Source of the DNA: an uncultured Oscillospiraceae bacterium
Lineage (GTDB): Bacteria; Bacillota; Clostridia; Oscillospirales; Acutalibacteraceae
Reading direction: 5' to 3'
DNA length: 64,000 nucleotides
Assembly: GCA_910587835.1 (NCBI GenBank)
Contig: CAJUNQ010000016.1
Span: 1-64,000 of the forward strand
Every line of letters begins with the position of its first letter. Position 1 is the first letter of the stretch. The notes under the pieces were generated by a model. It made no database searches and had not been told where the DNA came from. It saw only the letters and a list, made by a program, of their open reading frames with translations. Below, piece by piece: positions 7,917 to 16,915 of this stretch. The translations under genes were made by a program, and so were the position numbers.

Positions 7917-8765
7917 CTACTCCTTTACGGCAGAGGCCACAATCCCCTGTTCCAGGTGGTCCCGTCCGCTGAGAAACACCAGAAAAGCCGGCGCCAACGT
8001 GAGCACTGCTCCCGCAAAGGCCGGGCCCGCGTCGCTCAGTCCAATATTGGGCAGGTACAGGGACAGAGGCCAGAGCGTCTTGTTTTTCAGGAAAGCCATA
8101 GGCTGCTCAATCAGGTTCCAGCTCTCCAAAAAGCCCAGCACCAGGGCAGAGACAATGCCCGCCGAGCCCAAGGGGACCCCAATATGCCAGAAGATCTGAA
8201 AAGCGTTGCGGGCGTCCAGTCTGGCCGACTCAATGATCGCCTCAGGAATGGCCCGGAAAAAGCGGTACATAATGAACACGGGAAAGGTAGAGAACGCCCC
8301 GGGCAGAATCACCGCCCACAGGGTGTCGTTCAGCCTCATCCGGTCCAGGGCCAGATAGCTGGACAGCATAGTAACCTGAAAGGGCATGAGCATCAAAATC
8401 AGGTACAGGGTGAACAGCGGCCCCCGCAGCGGAAAGCGGTAGCGGGCAAAGCCCCAGGCCGCCGGAGCCCCCACCAGCAGCTGGCCCAGCAAAATGCCCC
8501 CTGTAATGGCTATGGAGTTCCAGAACATATGAAAGAATTCCGGAGAGTCCAGCAGCAGCTCCACCACAGAGCGCAGGCTGGGGGTCTGGGGCAAAAGGCT
8601 CCAGCTGGCAAAGCTTGTTCGATTTTCCAGCAGTACCGGACTCAGATAAAGCCTCAGCTCATCCCCGTCCATTATGCAGCCGGAGACGAGAATCACCGCC
8701 GGGCTGCACACCAACACCGCCAGTCCGGCCAGCAGGGCCATGGCAGCAATCCGTCCTGGTTTCAC
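7917..8765 (-). CDS. Carbohydrate-type ABC transporter permease (MalG-like)
   Basis: A 282-residue inner-membrane permease of the binding-protein-dependent type, with about six membrane helices. Its EAA loop, EAIIESARLDARNAFQIF, contacts the ATPase. The upstream frame overlaps the preceding gene only through a poor TTG start (8843). The GTG at 8765, with AGGGGG seven bases upstream, gives the normal family length. It is the second of two permeases following the binding protein. No ATP-binding subunit is in the operon, as is common where one shared ATPase serves several importers. Confidence 0.88.
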   Translation of the reverse strand: MKPGRIAAMALLAGLAVLVCSPAVILVSGCIMDGDELRLYLSPVLLENRTSFASWSLLPQTPSLRSVVELLLDSPEFFHMFWNSIAITGGILLGQLLVGAPAAWGFARYRFPLRGPLFTLYLILMLMPFQVTMLSSYLALDRMRLNDTLWAVILPGAFSTFPVFIMYRFFRAIPEAIIESARLDARNAFQIFWHIGVPLGSAGIVSALVLGFLESWNLIEQPMAFLKNKTLWPLSLYLPNIGLSDAGPAFAGAVLTLAPAFLVFLSGRDHLEQGIVASAVKE

Positions 8766-8829
8766 CGCGCTTCCCCCTTTCTCTCCCTTTCCGTTGTTTA
8801 CGGGCAGAGGCCGGCGAGCGGCCTCCCCC

Positions 8830-9678
8830 TCATTCTCTGTCAAAGCCCTTGCGCAGCAGCCCGATCAGGCATAGTATGACCATAGCCGTCAGCACCGCCC
8901 CCGCCGCCATCCGGTCAAAGGACAGGTCCCGGAACCAGTTGTTGAACAGGTGCTGCAGCAGGTACATGCTCCGGTGGGGGTAGTCCCCCGCCACCAGATA
9001 GGCCTCCCGGAACACCTTGAAGGAGTTGAGCAGCGACAGCACCGACACGGTGAACAGCGTAGGCAGCAGACAGGGCAGCGTAATGCGCCGGAAGATGGTC
9101 CACTCCCCCGCCCCGTCAATGCGCGCCGCCTCATAAATGGCGTTGGAGATGCTGGACAGCCCTGCCATCCACAGCACCACGTCATAGCCCAGGTTCTTCC
9201 ACAGATAGCTCCCCACCAGCACCCAAAAGGCAGTGGGGCTGTCCATCCACTCTACAGTGGAAAGACCCCAGCTGTTCAGCAGGCCGTTAAGAAGCCCCTG
9301 CTTTTCAAACAGGACCCGCCACACCAGCACCACGCTGGCCACCGGTATGGCCATAGGGAACAGAAACGCCGTCTTCACCCCATCCCCCAGCTTGGTCTTT
9401 TTTTGAAGGATGACCCCGATGACCAGCGAAATCCCCAGCAGCGCCGGCAGGCACACCGCCGAAAACCGCAGGGTATTCCAGCAGGCCAGGCGAAAGGCCG
9501 GGTTTGCCAGCACATCCCCATAATTCTTCAGCCCCACCCACTCCTCGGTGATGGCATTGGCAAAGGACCGGCGGATCACGTCCACAAAGGGGACCAGCAC
9601 AAACACCAGCACGCCCCCAAGGCTGGGCAGCAAAAACAGCGCGCCCGCCCATTCCCCTCGCTTTACCCGCCGCTTCAT
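8830..9678 (-). CDS. Carbohydrate-type ABC transporter permease (MalF-like)
   Basis: A 282-residue permease with six predicted membrane helices and the EAA motif YEAARIDGAGEWTIFRRITLP. Its ATG overlaps the stop of the binding-protein gene (ATGA), indicating translational coupling. It should pair with the next permease to form the membrane channel of an importer. Substrate cannot be read from sequence; the family mostly handles oligosaccharides or polyols. Confidence 0.9.
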   Translation of the reverse strand: MKRRVKRGEWAGALFLLPSLGGVLVFVLVPFVDVIRRSFANAITEEWVGLKNYGDVLANPAFRLACWNTLRFSAVCLPALLGISLVIGVILQKKTKLGDGVKTAFLFPMAIPVASVVLVWRVLFEKQGLLNGLLNSWGLSTVEWMDSPTAFWVLVGSYLWKNLGYDVVLWMAGLSSISNAIYEAARIDGAGEWTIFRRITLPCLLPTLFTVSVLSLLNSFKVFREAYLVAGDYPHRSMYLLQHLFNNWFRDLSFDRMAAGAVLTAMVILCLIGLLRKGFDRE

Positions 9679-12131
9679 GACTCAGCCAGGTACAGGTCCA
9701 GCTTCTCCCGGGCCGTTTCCAAAGCCTCCTCCTTGGTCGTTTCACCGTAGATATAGAAGGAACAGTTGCCGCATATGGCCGCGTTGATTTCATGGTCCTG
9801 GCTCAAATCCACGGTGTTCAGCGACTTCATCATATGGAGAAGCTCCTCCAACTCCTCAGCGGTGGGATAGCGAATGGCAGTAGGGTGAGGAGTCAGGTCC
9901 TCGCCGCGGTAGCGGTCCTGGGTAAAGGTTTTTCCCAGATTGTTCTCATATTTCTCCCGCACCACGCTGAAATTCACCGGCATGCCCAGGGTCGACCACG
10001 CGCTCTGGCTGAGATTATAGCTCTGTATGTCCTTAGAGAGCATCTTCCGCACAAACGCCTTTGCCTCCTCAGGGTGCTTGCTCCGGGCGCTTACCCCAAA
10101 AATCCCCTGGGGCGTAAAGCTGCGCACACCGTTGTCCTCCAGCGGCTTATAGATGATCTCAGGATGCTCGTCCATGACAGCCATCAGCGTGGGCAGGCCA
10201 TCCAGATTCTGGATTCTCCGCAGCTCCAAAATGGACTCGCCGTAAGTGATGCACAGTCCCAGGTCCTCCTCCTGCCAAATCGAGCTCCGTTGGTGATAAG
10301 CCCCATTCTCGTCCTCATAATCCAGGCCCTGGGTCTCGGTATCATTATCCGCGTCGTACAGCCGCTTCAGGATATCATAATAGCGCTCAATATTCTCCCA
10401 GTTTGCCTCGCCGTTTTCCACCCAGCCAGGGCCCGCTATACCGGCGGTACAGCCCAGCATCCAGCCATATTGGCGGTAGCCGGTAATAGAGCTGACGTCC
10501 TTATTCCCAGCCCGCAGCTCCTCCACCGTATCGGCCAGAGATTCCAGCCCGGTAATCTTGTCCAGATGGGCCTTGTCCCCCACCACAATGGGCATGGCAA
10601 AGGCAGCCGGCACCGCAAAAAGCTTCCCGTCCTTCTGGTAGGCGTCCGTGATATTCCGCAGCAGCTCGCTCTCTGCGGCCTCCGCCTCCACCACGTCGGT
10701 AATGTCCAGCAGCAGGCCCTTGTTCTGATAGTTCTCAATCGGCATGCCGTCCATCAGAATAATGTCCGGCCCCTTATCCGCCATAATTTCTGTGTTCAGC
10801 TGGCGCAGGGCGTCCGACGCGGTAACCGCGCCTATATTGTCAGCATTAATGCCTGAGTGATAGGTCACCAGAATATCCTTGTGCTCCTGCTGAAACACCG
10901 CGATGGCCTGGGCAAGGGTCTCGGTCTCATAAAGAGAATAGATTTTCAGCTCCTCGGCAGGCTCCAGCTCCGCGTCCTCGTCATAGTCATAGCGGACAAA
11001 GCTGTAGGTATCCTGACCCTGGTCTCCCACCCGAGTTGCCAGCAGCGCCAAAAAGCTGTGGTTCTCGGTGGTGACAAATTCTCTGCAGCTGACATTCTGC
11101 AGAGAGAGGCTGGTAAGAGGGGCTTCCATCAGCTTTTCAATGGAGACCCCGCCGGGCATGTAGCGGTAAATCCCGTTGGAGTCCACAAAGTAGTAGGCCT
11201 CCTCCTGGCCGTCGCTGTAAAGCTCAATGTACCGGCGGCTCTCCCCGCCGCTGGGGAACAGGATAGAGCCGTCCTCCTGGACCTCCGCGTCGCCCAGAAT
11301 AAATTCGTTGATAGCGTCAGTGTCAAGACGCTCCTCCCAGGTTTCCAGGTCGAAGAGCCTGGCGCTGGTCTGGGTGGTCACCAGCATCGTGGCGGGGGTA
11401 AACGCCAGCCCCATAATCCACTGGTCGTTGCTTTTTCTGTCCGGCTGAATGGTGTGCAGAATCTCCCCGGTGTTCTGGTCCAGATGATAGACGATATTGG
11501 ACATGGTAGTCCCCACCAGCGAGCCGTCCGCCAGAATACGCAGCCTGCTCAGGTCCGTGGCATAGGCGTCCGGGTCCTCCGGGGGCGGCGTGTCCTCCGT
11601 CATGGCAAATCCGGCGTAAAGCTCAAAGGCAGGCAGGCGCACCTCCAGCTCCCGTTCGCCGCCGTCCTTGTCCACTATAATATAGCGGGTATGGCTGTAA
11701 AACCTGTCGCCGTCCTCCACAGCCTTGCTCATGGTAATAACCCTTGTGCCGTCCTGGCCATAGATCACGTTGCCCAGACTAAAGCCCTCCGACTCCATCT
11801 GCTTCATCATAGGCGAGTCCAGCTCATAGGCCTGCCAGCTCTTGCCCTGGTCCTCTGACTTCCAGAAGCCCTCGCTCCCCTGCAGGTACAAAACCCCAGC
11901 CACCTGGTTCAAGGTCCACAGGTATCCGCTGGTCTCCGGCAGCGTGAGCTTTGTCTCCACATAGCAGCCGGTGGCCACCGTGCCGGTGTCCTCCGGCTCC
12001 GGGTCCCCTGCGGTCCGGCTCTCCGCCGGCTCCTGGCCGCAGCCCGCCGCGCTGAGCAGCAGAGCGGCGCACAGCAGCAGCGCCAGAATTCTGCCCCAAG
12101 CTCCCTGGATCTGTTGTCTCCGTCCGTTCAT
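9675..12131 (-). CDS. Lipoprotein: beta-propeller-like region fused to extracellular solute-binding protein
   Basis: An 818-residue lipoprotein, about twice the usual size of a family 1 binding protein. The signal peptide ends in LLSAAGCG, with Cys31 the lipid anchor. Residues 55-390 are beta-rich with an Asp-box-like motif (SEDQGKSW, 92-99) and repeated DGS/DGT turns, suggesting a propeller or BNR-like domain. From about residue 395 a binding-protein fold begins (LKIYSLYETETLAQAIAVF), with DIILMDGMPI and IFGVSARSKHPEEAKAFV typical of the family. It is first in the operon and is followed by both permeases. ATG 12131 is preferred over GTG 12140 because AAGGG sits eight bases before it. It may sense as well as capture ligand, given the divergent two-component genes. 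Confidence 0.82.
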   Translation of the reverse strand: MNGRRQQIQGAWGRILALLLCAALLLSAAGCGQEPAESRTAGDPEPEDTGTVATGCYVETKLTLPETSGYLWTLNQVAGVLYLQGSEGFWKSEDQGKSWQAYELDSPMMKQMESEGFSLGNVIYGQDGTRVITMSKAVEDGDRFYSHTRYIIVDKDGGERELEVRLPAFELYAGFAMTEDTPPPEDPDAYATDLSRLRILADGSLVGTTMSNIVYHLDQNTGEILHTIQPDRKSNDQWIMGLAFTPATMLVTTQTSARLFDLETWEERLDTDAINEFILGDAEVQEDGSILFPSGGESRRYIELYSDGQEEAYYFVDSNGIYRYMPGGVSIEKLMEAPLTSLSLQNVSCREFVTTENHSFLALLATRVGDQGQDTYSFVRYDYDEDAELEPAEELKIYSLYETETLAQAIAVFQQEHKDILVTYHSGINADNIGAVTASDALRQLNTEIMADKGPDIILMDGMPIENYQNKGLLLDITDVVEAEAAESELLRNITDAYQKDGKLFAVPAAFAMPIVVGDKAHLDKITGLESLADTVEELRAGNKDVSSITGYRQYGWMLGCTAGIAGPGWVENGEANWENIERYYDILKRLYDADNDTETQGLDYEDENGAYHQRSSIWQEEDLGLCITYGESILELRRIQNLDGLPTLMAVMDEHPEIIYKPLEDNGVRSFTPQGIFGVSARSKHPEEAKAFVRKMLSKDIQSYNLSQSAWSTLGMPVNFSVVREKYENNLGKTFTQDRYRGEDLTPHPTAIRYPTAEELEELLHMMKSLNTVDLSQDHEINAAICGNCSFYIYGETTKEEALETAREKLDLYLAES

Positions 12132-12334
12132 CCTGATCACCCTTTCGTGTTTGTATTAAGAACATGATAATACACGAATCTCTAAATTGTCTCTAAAAAA
12201 GCTTAAAATTTTAAATTTTTTCGCTTTTTGAAAAATTTTTTTCATGAAATCCCGGCAAACACCCCCGCCAGCCCCTACCTCTATGTCTTGATCCAGGACC
12301 GCTAGGCCCGCGCCCCCTCCCCCAACCACCGCCA
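12132..12334. other. AT-rich divergent intergenic region
   Basis: The gap between the transport operon (minus) and the two-component genes (plus). It contains strikingly AT-rich stretches (AAAATTTTAAATTTTTT) in an otherwise GC-rich region. No convincing minus-strand promoter was found, but this is the logical place for operators of the adjacent response regulator. Confidence 0.4.
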
Positions 12335-12363
12335 TTGACAAGCGCTTCTGCTTCCATTATAAT
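12335..12363 (+). promoter_or_regulatory. Perfect consensus sigma-A promoter of the two-component operon
   Basis: TTGACA, exactly 17 bases, TATAAT; the start codon at 12398 is about 35 bases further. All twelve consensus positions match. Confidence 0.88.
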
Positions 12364-12397
12364 ATACTATAATGAATGACGAAAGGGTGAATGCCCC

Positions 12398-13072
12398 ATG
12401 CGCATCCTCTTGGTAGAAGACGACCAGCTGCTGGGGGAGTCTCTGAAATACCAGCTTGAGGCAGAGGGCTTTGCCGTAGACCTGTGCTCCAACGGCGAAG
12501 ACGGCCTGCATTATATCCTGGAAGCCCCCTATGACCTGCTGCTTCTGGACCGTATGCTCCCCGGCACAGACGGCGTGGCCGTGCTGAAGGAGCTGCGGCG
12601 CAGAGGCTGCGCTGTGCCCGTCATCCTTCTCACCGCCCTGGGGGAGCTTGCGGACAAAATACAGGGGCTGGACGCCGGGGCCGACGACTATATTGTCAAG
12701 CCCTTTGCCTTTGGCGAGATTATGGCCCGCATCCGCAGCGTCACCCGCCGGCCCCGGGCCTGGGAGAACATCCCCCTCTTCCGCTTTGGCGACCTGACCC
12801 TCTCTCCCACAGAAAACCTGCTGAAAGGCCCTGGGGGCGAATGCCGGCTCTCCAAAAGAGAGTCCCAGCTGATGGAGGCCCTGCTCCGCAACCCTGGCCA
12901 GACTCTCCCCCGAGAGACCCTGCTGCTGCGGGTGTGGGGGCCCGACACCGAGGTAGAGGCCGGCAACCTGGATAACTACGTCCACTTCCTGCGCCGCCGC
13001 ATCCGGTTCGTGAAAAGCGTGGTGGCCTTGTCCACAATCCGCGGGGTGGGCTACCGTCTGGAAGGGGTGTGA
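12398..13072 (+). CDS. OmpR-family DNA-binding response regulator
   Basis: A 224-residue response regulator. The receiver domain has acidic residues D8-D9, phosphoacceptor Asp51 in LLLLDRMLPGTDG, the conserved Thr (ILLTALG) and Lys (YIVKPFAF). A C-terminal winged helix follows ('LSKRESQLMEALLRNPGQTLPRE' region, ending TIRGVGYRLEGV). It is the partner of the histidine kinase that starts four bases after its stop. It diverges from the binding-protein operon and probably controls it, by position. The ribosome site is AAAGGGTG. Confidence 0.93.
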   Translation: MRILLVEDDQLLGESLKYQLEAEGFAVDLCSNGEDGLHYILEAPYDLLLLDRMLPGTDGVAVLKELRRRGCAVPVILLTALGELADKIQGLDAGADDYIVKPFAFGEIMARIRSVTRRPRAWENIPLFRFGDLTLSPTENLLKGPGGECRLSKRESQLMEALLRNPGQTLPRETLLLRVWGPDTEVEAGNLDNYVHFLRRRIRFVKSVVALSTIRGVGYRLEGV

Positions 13073-13076
13073 GGGG

Positions 13077-14360
13077 ATGTTCCGCAAGCTGCACCGGCAG
13101 ATGGCCCTGTTCTGCACCCTGGTCACAAGCTGCATTCTGGTTGCCATGACCGCTCTGTGTCTGTTCCTGTCAGAGCGCTCCATGCGGGAGACGCTGCGCC
13201 AGTCCTTCCTCAACCACATGACCCAGGTCATTTTTTATCTACAAGACCTGACTGTGGTGGAGGGTCCGGAGCTCACCAGAATGGAGCAAGCGCAATACAT
13301 ATTCTACCTGTTCGACAATGGCCTGCCCCTTCTGCACCGCACGGCAGGGTTTGCCGAAGACAAGGACCTCTGCCAGCTGGCTATGAAGACCGCCGCCCGG
13401 GACTACCAGCTGGACGTTGTTTCTCCCCAAAACAACCCCCACGCCGTAGAATGGCGGCAGTTCTCTCTTCGGGACAAGGCGGGGCGGAACTACTTTGCGG
13501 CTGTGGCCGTGTTTCGCCGGAGAAAGGTCGGCTGCTTGCAGGCCGTGGCTCTGTTCCCTTTGGCAAAGCAGGACAAGCAATTCAATGAGCAGCGTTGGCT
13601 TTTCGCGGGCATTGACCTGGTTGGCTGCATTATTTTTCTGATCTTCTCCTGGTTCTTTGTCAAAAAGCTGCTGCGCCCGGTTGAGGAGACCCGGCAGAAG
13701 CAGGTTCAGTTTGTGGCGGCAGCGTCCCACGAGCTGCGCTCTCCTCTGGCGGTGATGCTCTCCAACCTCTCCGCTCTGGAAAGAGCCGGGCCACAGGAAC
13801 GCCCCCGGTTCCAGAAAAACATCCAAACCGAGGGCCTGCGCATGAGCCGGTTGATTGACGACCTGCTGGCCCTGGCCAATGCCGACAGCCATTCCTGGAG
13901 CATACGCAGAGAGCCCGTTGAGCTGGACACCCTGACCCTGGAGCTCTATGAAAAGTATTCCCGCCCCGCCCGGGAGAGCGGCCTGCTGCTCACTGTCACT
14001 CTGCCGGAGGAGGGCCTGCCCCCCACCCCGTGCGACGGCGGACGGGTCGAACAGGCGGTGTCTGTCCTCATCAACAACGCCCTCAGCTACACGCCCTCCG
14101 GGGGGCAGGTGGACATCATTCTCTCCCAGCTCAGCGGGGGCAAAATGATGTTTACCGTCCAGGACAACGGCCCCGGCATACCGGACCAGGAAAAGCCTCT
14201 CATCTTCCAGCGTTTTTACCGGGCAGACCCCTCCCGCCAGGACCGGGAACACTTTGGACTGGGCCTGTGCGTGGCCCAGGAGATTGCCCACCTGCACCGC
14301 GGCAAGCTGTGGGTAGAGGATACCCCCGGCGGTGGCGCACGGTTCAAGCTGATCATCTAA
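13077..14360 (+). CDS. Sensor histidine kinase
   Basis: A 427-residue membrane kinase. Two membrane helices (about residues 8-30 and 175-200) flank an extracytoplasmic sensor of about 145 residues without a recognised domain. The phosphoacceptor is His218 in AAASHELRSPLAVM. The ATPase lid region has the N box (SVLINNALSYTPSGG), G1 (DNGPGIP) and G2 (FGLGLCVAQEIAHLH). It should autophosphorylate and pass phosphate to Asp51 of the upstream regulator. Translation likely uses GAGGGG at the end of the regulator gene. Confidence 0.92.
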   Translation: MFRKLHRQMALFCTLVTSCILVAMTALCLFLSERSMRETLRQSFLNHMTQVIFYLQDLTVVEGPELTRMEQAQYIFYLFDNGLPLLHRTAGFAEDKDLCQLAMKTAARDYQLDVVSPQNNPHAVEWRQFSLRDKAGRNYFAAVAVFRRRKVGCLQAVALFPLAKQDKQFNEQRWLFAGIDLVGCIIFLIFSWFFVKKLLRPVEETRQKQVQFVAAASHELRSPLAVMLSNLSALERAGPQERPRFQKNIQTEGLRMSRLIDDLLALANADSHSWSIRREPVELDTLTLELYEKYSRPARESGLLLTVTLPEEGLPPTPCDGGRVEQAVSVLINNALSYTPSGGQVDIILSQLSGGKMMFTVQDNGPGIPDQEKPLIFQRFYRADPSRQDREHFGLGLCVAQEIAHLHRGKLWVEDTPGGGARFKLII

Positions 14361-14476
14361 CGCTGCTCTGCCTGCGCCCCCAAAGAAGCCCTTGCCCCCT
14401 GTTTGTGATGCCCCATTTTTGCCCATCCCTTTTTCTGTACCGAGTTTGTCCACAGCCCCACGCCTCCCCAAAAGCA

Positions 14477-14520
14477 AAAGCCCGTCTGTAGAAAGGAACG
14501 CCTTTCCTCAGACGGGCTTT
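14477..14520. terminator. Bidirectional terminator between convergent genes
   Basis: The 12-bp arms AAAGCCCGTCTG and CAGACGGGCTTT enclose an inner GAAAGG/CCTTTC stem. It separates the kinase gene (plus) from the acetyltransferase gene (minus), with T-runs usable on both strands. Confidence 0.85.
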
Positions 14521-14542
14521 GTTCAACATTAAAATTGGTTAT

Positions 14543-15658
14543 TTACGGCTGCGCCATACGGTCCTCTTCTGTCAGCCCGCGAATCACCCGGCAGGGGACC
14601 CCAGCCGCCAGGCTGCGGGGAGGCACGTCCCGGGTCACCACGCTACCCGCGCCAATCACACTGCCCTCGCCAATGGTCACTCCGCCGCACACGGTCACAT
14701 TCGCGGCCAGCCAGCAGTCGTCCTCAATGGTGATGGGCAGGGCATACTCCGGCTGAACCACATGGCCGGTAGTTATGTCAACCTGGCTCCGTTGCTGGGC
14801 CAGTAAGGGGTGCATGGGAGCCGCCAGGGTGCAGTTCGGCCCAATCAATACATGGTCGCCAATGGTGACAGCCGCGCAGTCCAGAACCGTGAGATTGTAG
14901 TTGGCCGAAGCGCCCTTGCCCAGCCGCAGATGACAGCCATAGTCCACCCGCAGAGGCTGGGCCAGCCAACTGTCCTCCCCCATCTCCCCCAACAGCTCCT
15001 GCAAAATTCCGGCCATTTCATCAAAGGCGTCCGGCGGCAGATTGTTAAACCGGTAGGTCAGCCCCCGGGCCCTCCGGCGCATGGCAGTAAGCTCCGGGTC
15101 CCCCGGGTCGTACAAAAGCCCTGCCAGCATCCGCTCCCTGGGGGTCAGCGGCGGCAGCTTCTTTACCATAATATAGTCGTCCATCACATAGCCATGCCCA
15201 ATATCTGTGGTCACGCTGTCTGTCACCACATACCCATAGTGCCGGTATATGTCAGCGGCATGGGTGTTGTGCTTGTTGACCGTCAAGCGGACCAGCTCCA
15301 AGCCCAAACGCCGGGCTTCCCGCTCCACCAGCTCAAAGGCCATGCGCACCCCGCCCCGCCCCCTGGCCTCAGGCAGAAGATAGACCTTGCTCAAAAACAT
15401 CTCCTCCCGGCCCTCATACCGGGGAGAAAAGCCCACAAAGCCCATCACCCTCCCATCCTCTTCCAGAGTATGGTACTGGTAGTGTTCCCGCTCCATCTGC
15501 TCCGCCACCGCATGGGGCGACTGAAATTTCTCCACCATATAGTCCACCTGACCCGGCGGGAGCAGCGGGTCATAGGTCAGGTGCCAGACCTGGCCGGCAA
15601 CCTGACACATGGCGGCAATCTGCTGTTCATTCTCCACCTTTTTCAGTTGAAATCCCAC
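14543..15658 (-). CDS. Fusion of GNAT N-acetyltransferase and Maa/LacA-type sugar O-acetyltransferase
   Basis: A 371-residue two-domain acetyltransferase. Residues 1-165 form a GNAT domain (VYLLPEARGRGGVRMAFELV is its acetyl-CoA loop). Residues 170-371 match maltose/galactoside O-acetyltransferases. They include the N-terminal cap (PRERMLAGLLYDPGDPEL) and left-handed beta-helix hexapeptides (VTIGDHVLIGPN, VTIGEGSVIGAGSVVTRDVP), with the catalytic His in AAPMHPLL. The acceptors are unknown. The GTG at 15658 is chosen because AGGAGG lies seven bases upstream; a nearby ATG is out of frame. It is last in the aromatic operon, 12 bases after pheA, without an obvious metabolic link. Confidence 0.85.
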   Translation of the reverse strand: MGFQLKKVENEQQIAAMCQVAGQVWHLTYDPLLPPGQVDYMVEKFQSPHAVAEQMEREHYQYHTLEEDGRVMGFVGFSPRYEGREEMFLSKVYLLPEARGRGGVRMAFELVEREARRLGLELVRLTVNKHNTHAADIYRHYGYVVTDSVTTDIGHGYVMDDYIMVKKLPPLTPRERMLAGLLYDPGDPELTAMRRRARGLTYRFNNLPPDAFDEMAGILQELLGEMGEDSWLAQPLRVDYGCHLRLGKGASANYNLTVLDCAAVTIGDHVLIGPNCTLAAPMHPLLAQQRSQVDITTGHVVQPEYALPITIEDDCWLAANVTVCGGVTIGEGSVIGAGSVVTRDVPPRSLAAGVPCRVIRGLTEEDRMAQP

Positions 15659-15670
15659 ATCAGTTCCTCC

Positions 15671-16861
15671 TTATTCCTTGTCTTCCCGCAGCGCGTCCGG
15701 CTCCGCGGAAAACTCGCTGTAGTTCCCCAAAAAGGAGAAGCGGGGCAGCTCCGCGTTCAGCCCGCAAATCAGCTCCAAAGTCTCCGGCGTGTGGATGCAG
15801 CCGGTAAAGTCCAGGTAGAAGTCATACTCAAACTCGCTGCCTGGAATGGGGCGGGATTCAATCTTTGTCAGATTCAGCCCCCCAATGGCAAACCGCTGCA
15901 ACACATTATGTAAACTACCGGTCTTGTGCGCCAGAGAGAAGCAGAGACTAATCTTACTGGCGTCCTCCGGCAGAATCGCCTCCCGAAAAACCGCAATAAA
16001 CCGGGTGGTATTGTTCTTGACATTCTGAATCCCCTGTTCCAGAATGGTAAGCCCATACCGCCGGGCCGCCTCCGCAGAACAGATTGCCCCTGTCCCTGCC
16101 GGACGCTGCTCCGCCACCAGCTGTGCGGCTGCGGCAGTATTGCTGAACTCCTCCGACGCCAGCCCCCGGGCGTCAAGAAATTCCGAGCACTGGGACAGAG
16201 CCTGTGGGTGGGACAGCACCCGAGTAACAGGCCCGTCCCCGGCAGCCGCCAGACAGTGTTCAATTTTTATGTCAACCGCCCCCACAATATAAAAGCGGTA
16301 GCGAAGAATCAGGTCGTACACCGCGTTTACCGAACCGGCAGCGGAATTCTCCACCGGCAGCACCCCAATCGCGCCCTGGTCCACCGCATGAAAGACCTGG
16401 CTGAATTCCGAGACAAAGCTCAGCTCTGTCTCACCAAACAGGCACCGGGCCGCTTGGTGGGAATAAGCCCCCTGCACCCCCTGGCACACCACCTGCCCCA
16501 AAGGAGCGGGCAGCTGCCGCCTGGCCTCCCGCTCCAGCTGCCGCAGAGGGGCGTCCTGCTCCAAAAGCCCATGCTGCCGGGCCCGGCTGATAGACATAAT
16601 GCTCTGATACAACGCCGCCGCACTGCCTCCCAAGTCCCCGGCCTGCGCCCGCACCCGGTCCAGAATCTCCTGCTCCCGCTGGGGGCTCAGCACAGGCTTT
16701 CCTGCCGCGCGTTTAATCTCCGCCACCTGCCGGGAGCACTCCATCCGTTTTAAAAACAGCGGCAGCAGCTCCTGGTCAATGCGGTCGATCTCCTCCCGCT
16801 GGCAGGCCATCTGCCGCTGAAATTCCTTCTCATCCAATTCCCAGACACCAACCTTCCACAC
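15671..16861 (-). CDS. pheA: Bifunctional chorismate mutase / prephenate dehydratase
   Basis: A protein of up to 396 residues that converts chorismate to prephenate and then phenylpyruvate, for phenylalanine synthesis. Residues ~20-105 are an AroQ-type chorismate mutase (REEIDRIDQELLPLFLKRM). Residues ~122-300 are prephenate dehydratase with GVQGAYSHQAA, PVENSAAGSV and the catalytic TRF at 286-288. The C-terminal ACT domain carries the Phe-binding ESRP motif. The start is uncertain: GTG 16861 lacks a clear ribosome site, and TTG 16837 or ATG 16810 would also leave the mutase domain intact. It is the third gene after aroA and aroC. Feedback inhibition by Phe is expected from the ACT domain. 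Confidence 0.92.
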   Translation of the reverse strand: MWKVGVWELDEKEFQRQMACQREEIDRIDQELLPLFLKRMECSRQVAEIKRAAGKPVLSPQREQEILDRVRAQAGDLGGSAAALYQSIMSISRARQHGLLEQDAPLRQLEREARRQLPAPLGQVVCQGVQGAYSHQAARCLFGETELSFVSEFSQVFHAVDQGAIGVLPVENSAAGSVNAVYDLILRYRFYIVGAVDIKIEHCLAAAGDGPVTRVLSHPQALSQCSEFLDARGLASEEFSNTAAAAQLVAEQRPAGTGAICSAEAARRYGLTILEQGIQNVKNNTTRFIAVFREAILPEDASKISLCFSLAHKTGSLHNVLQRFAIGGLNLTKIESRPIPGSEFEYDFYLDFTGCIHTPETLELICGLNAELPRFSFLGNYSEFSAEPDALREDKE

Positions 16862-16915
16862 AAAAATATGGTAAACAAAATCAAAATTACGTCTCCTATC
16901 GCCGCGTTATGTCAA

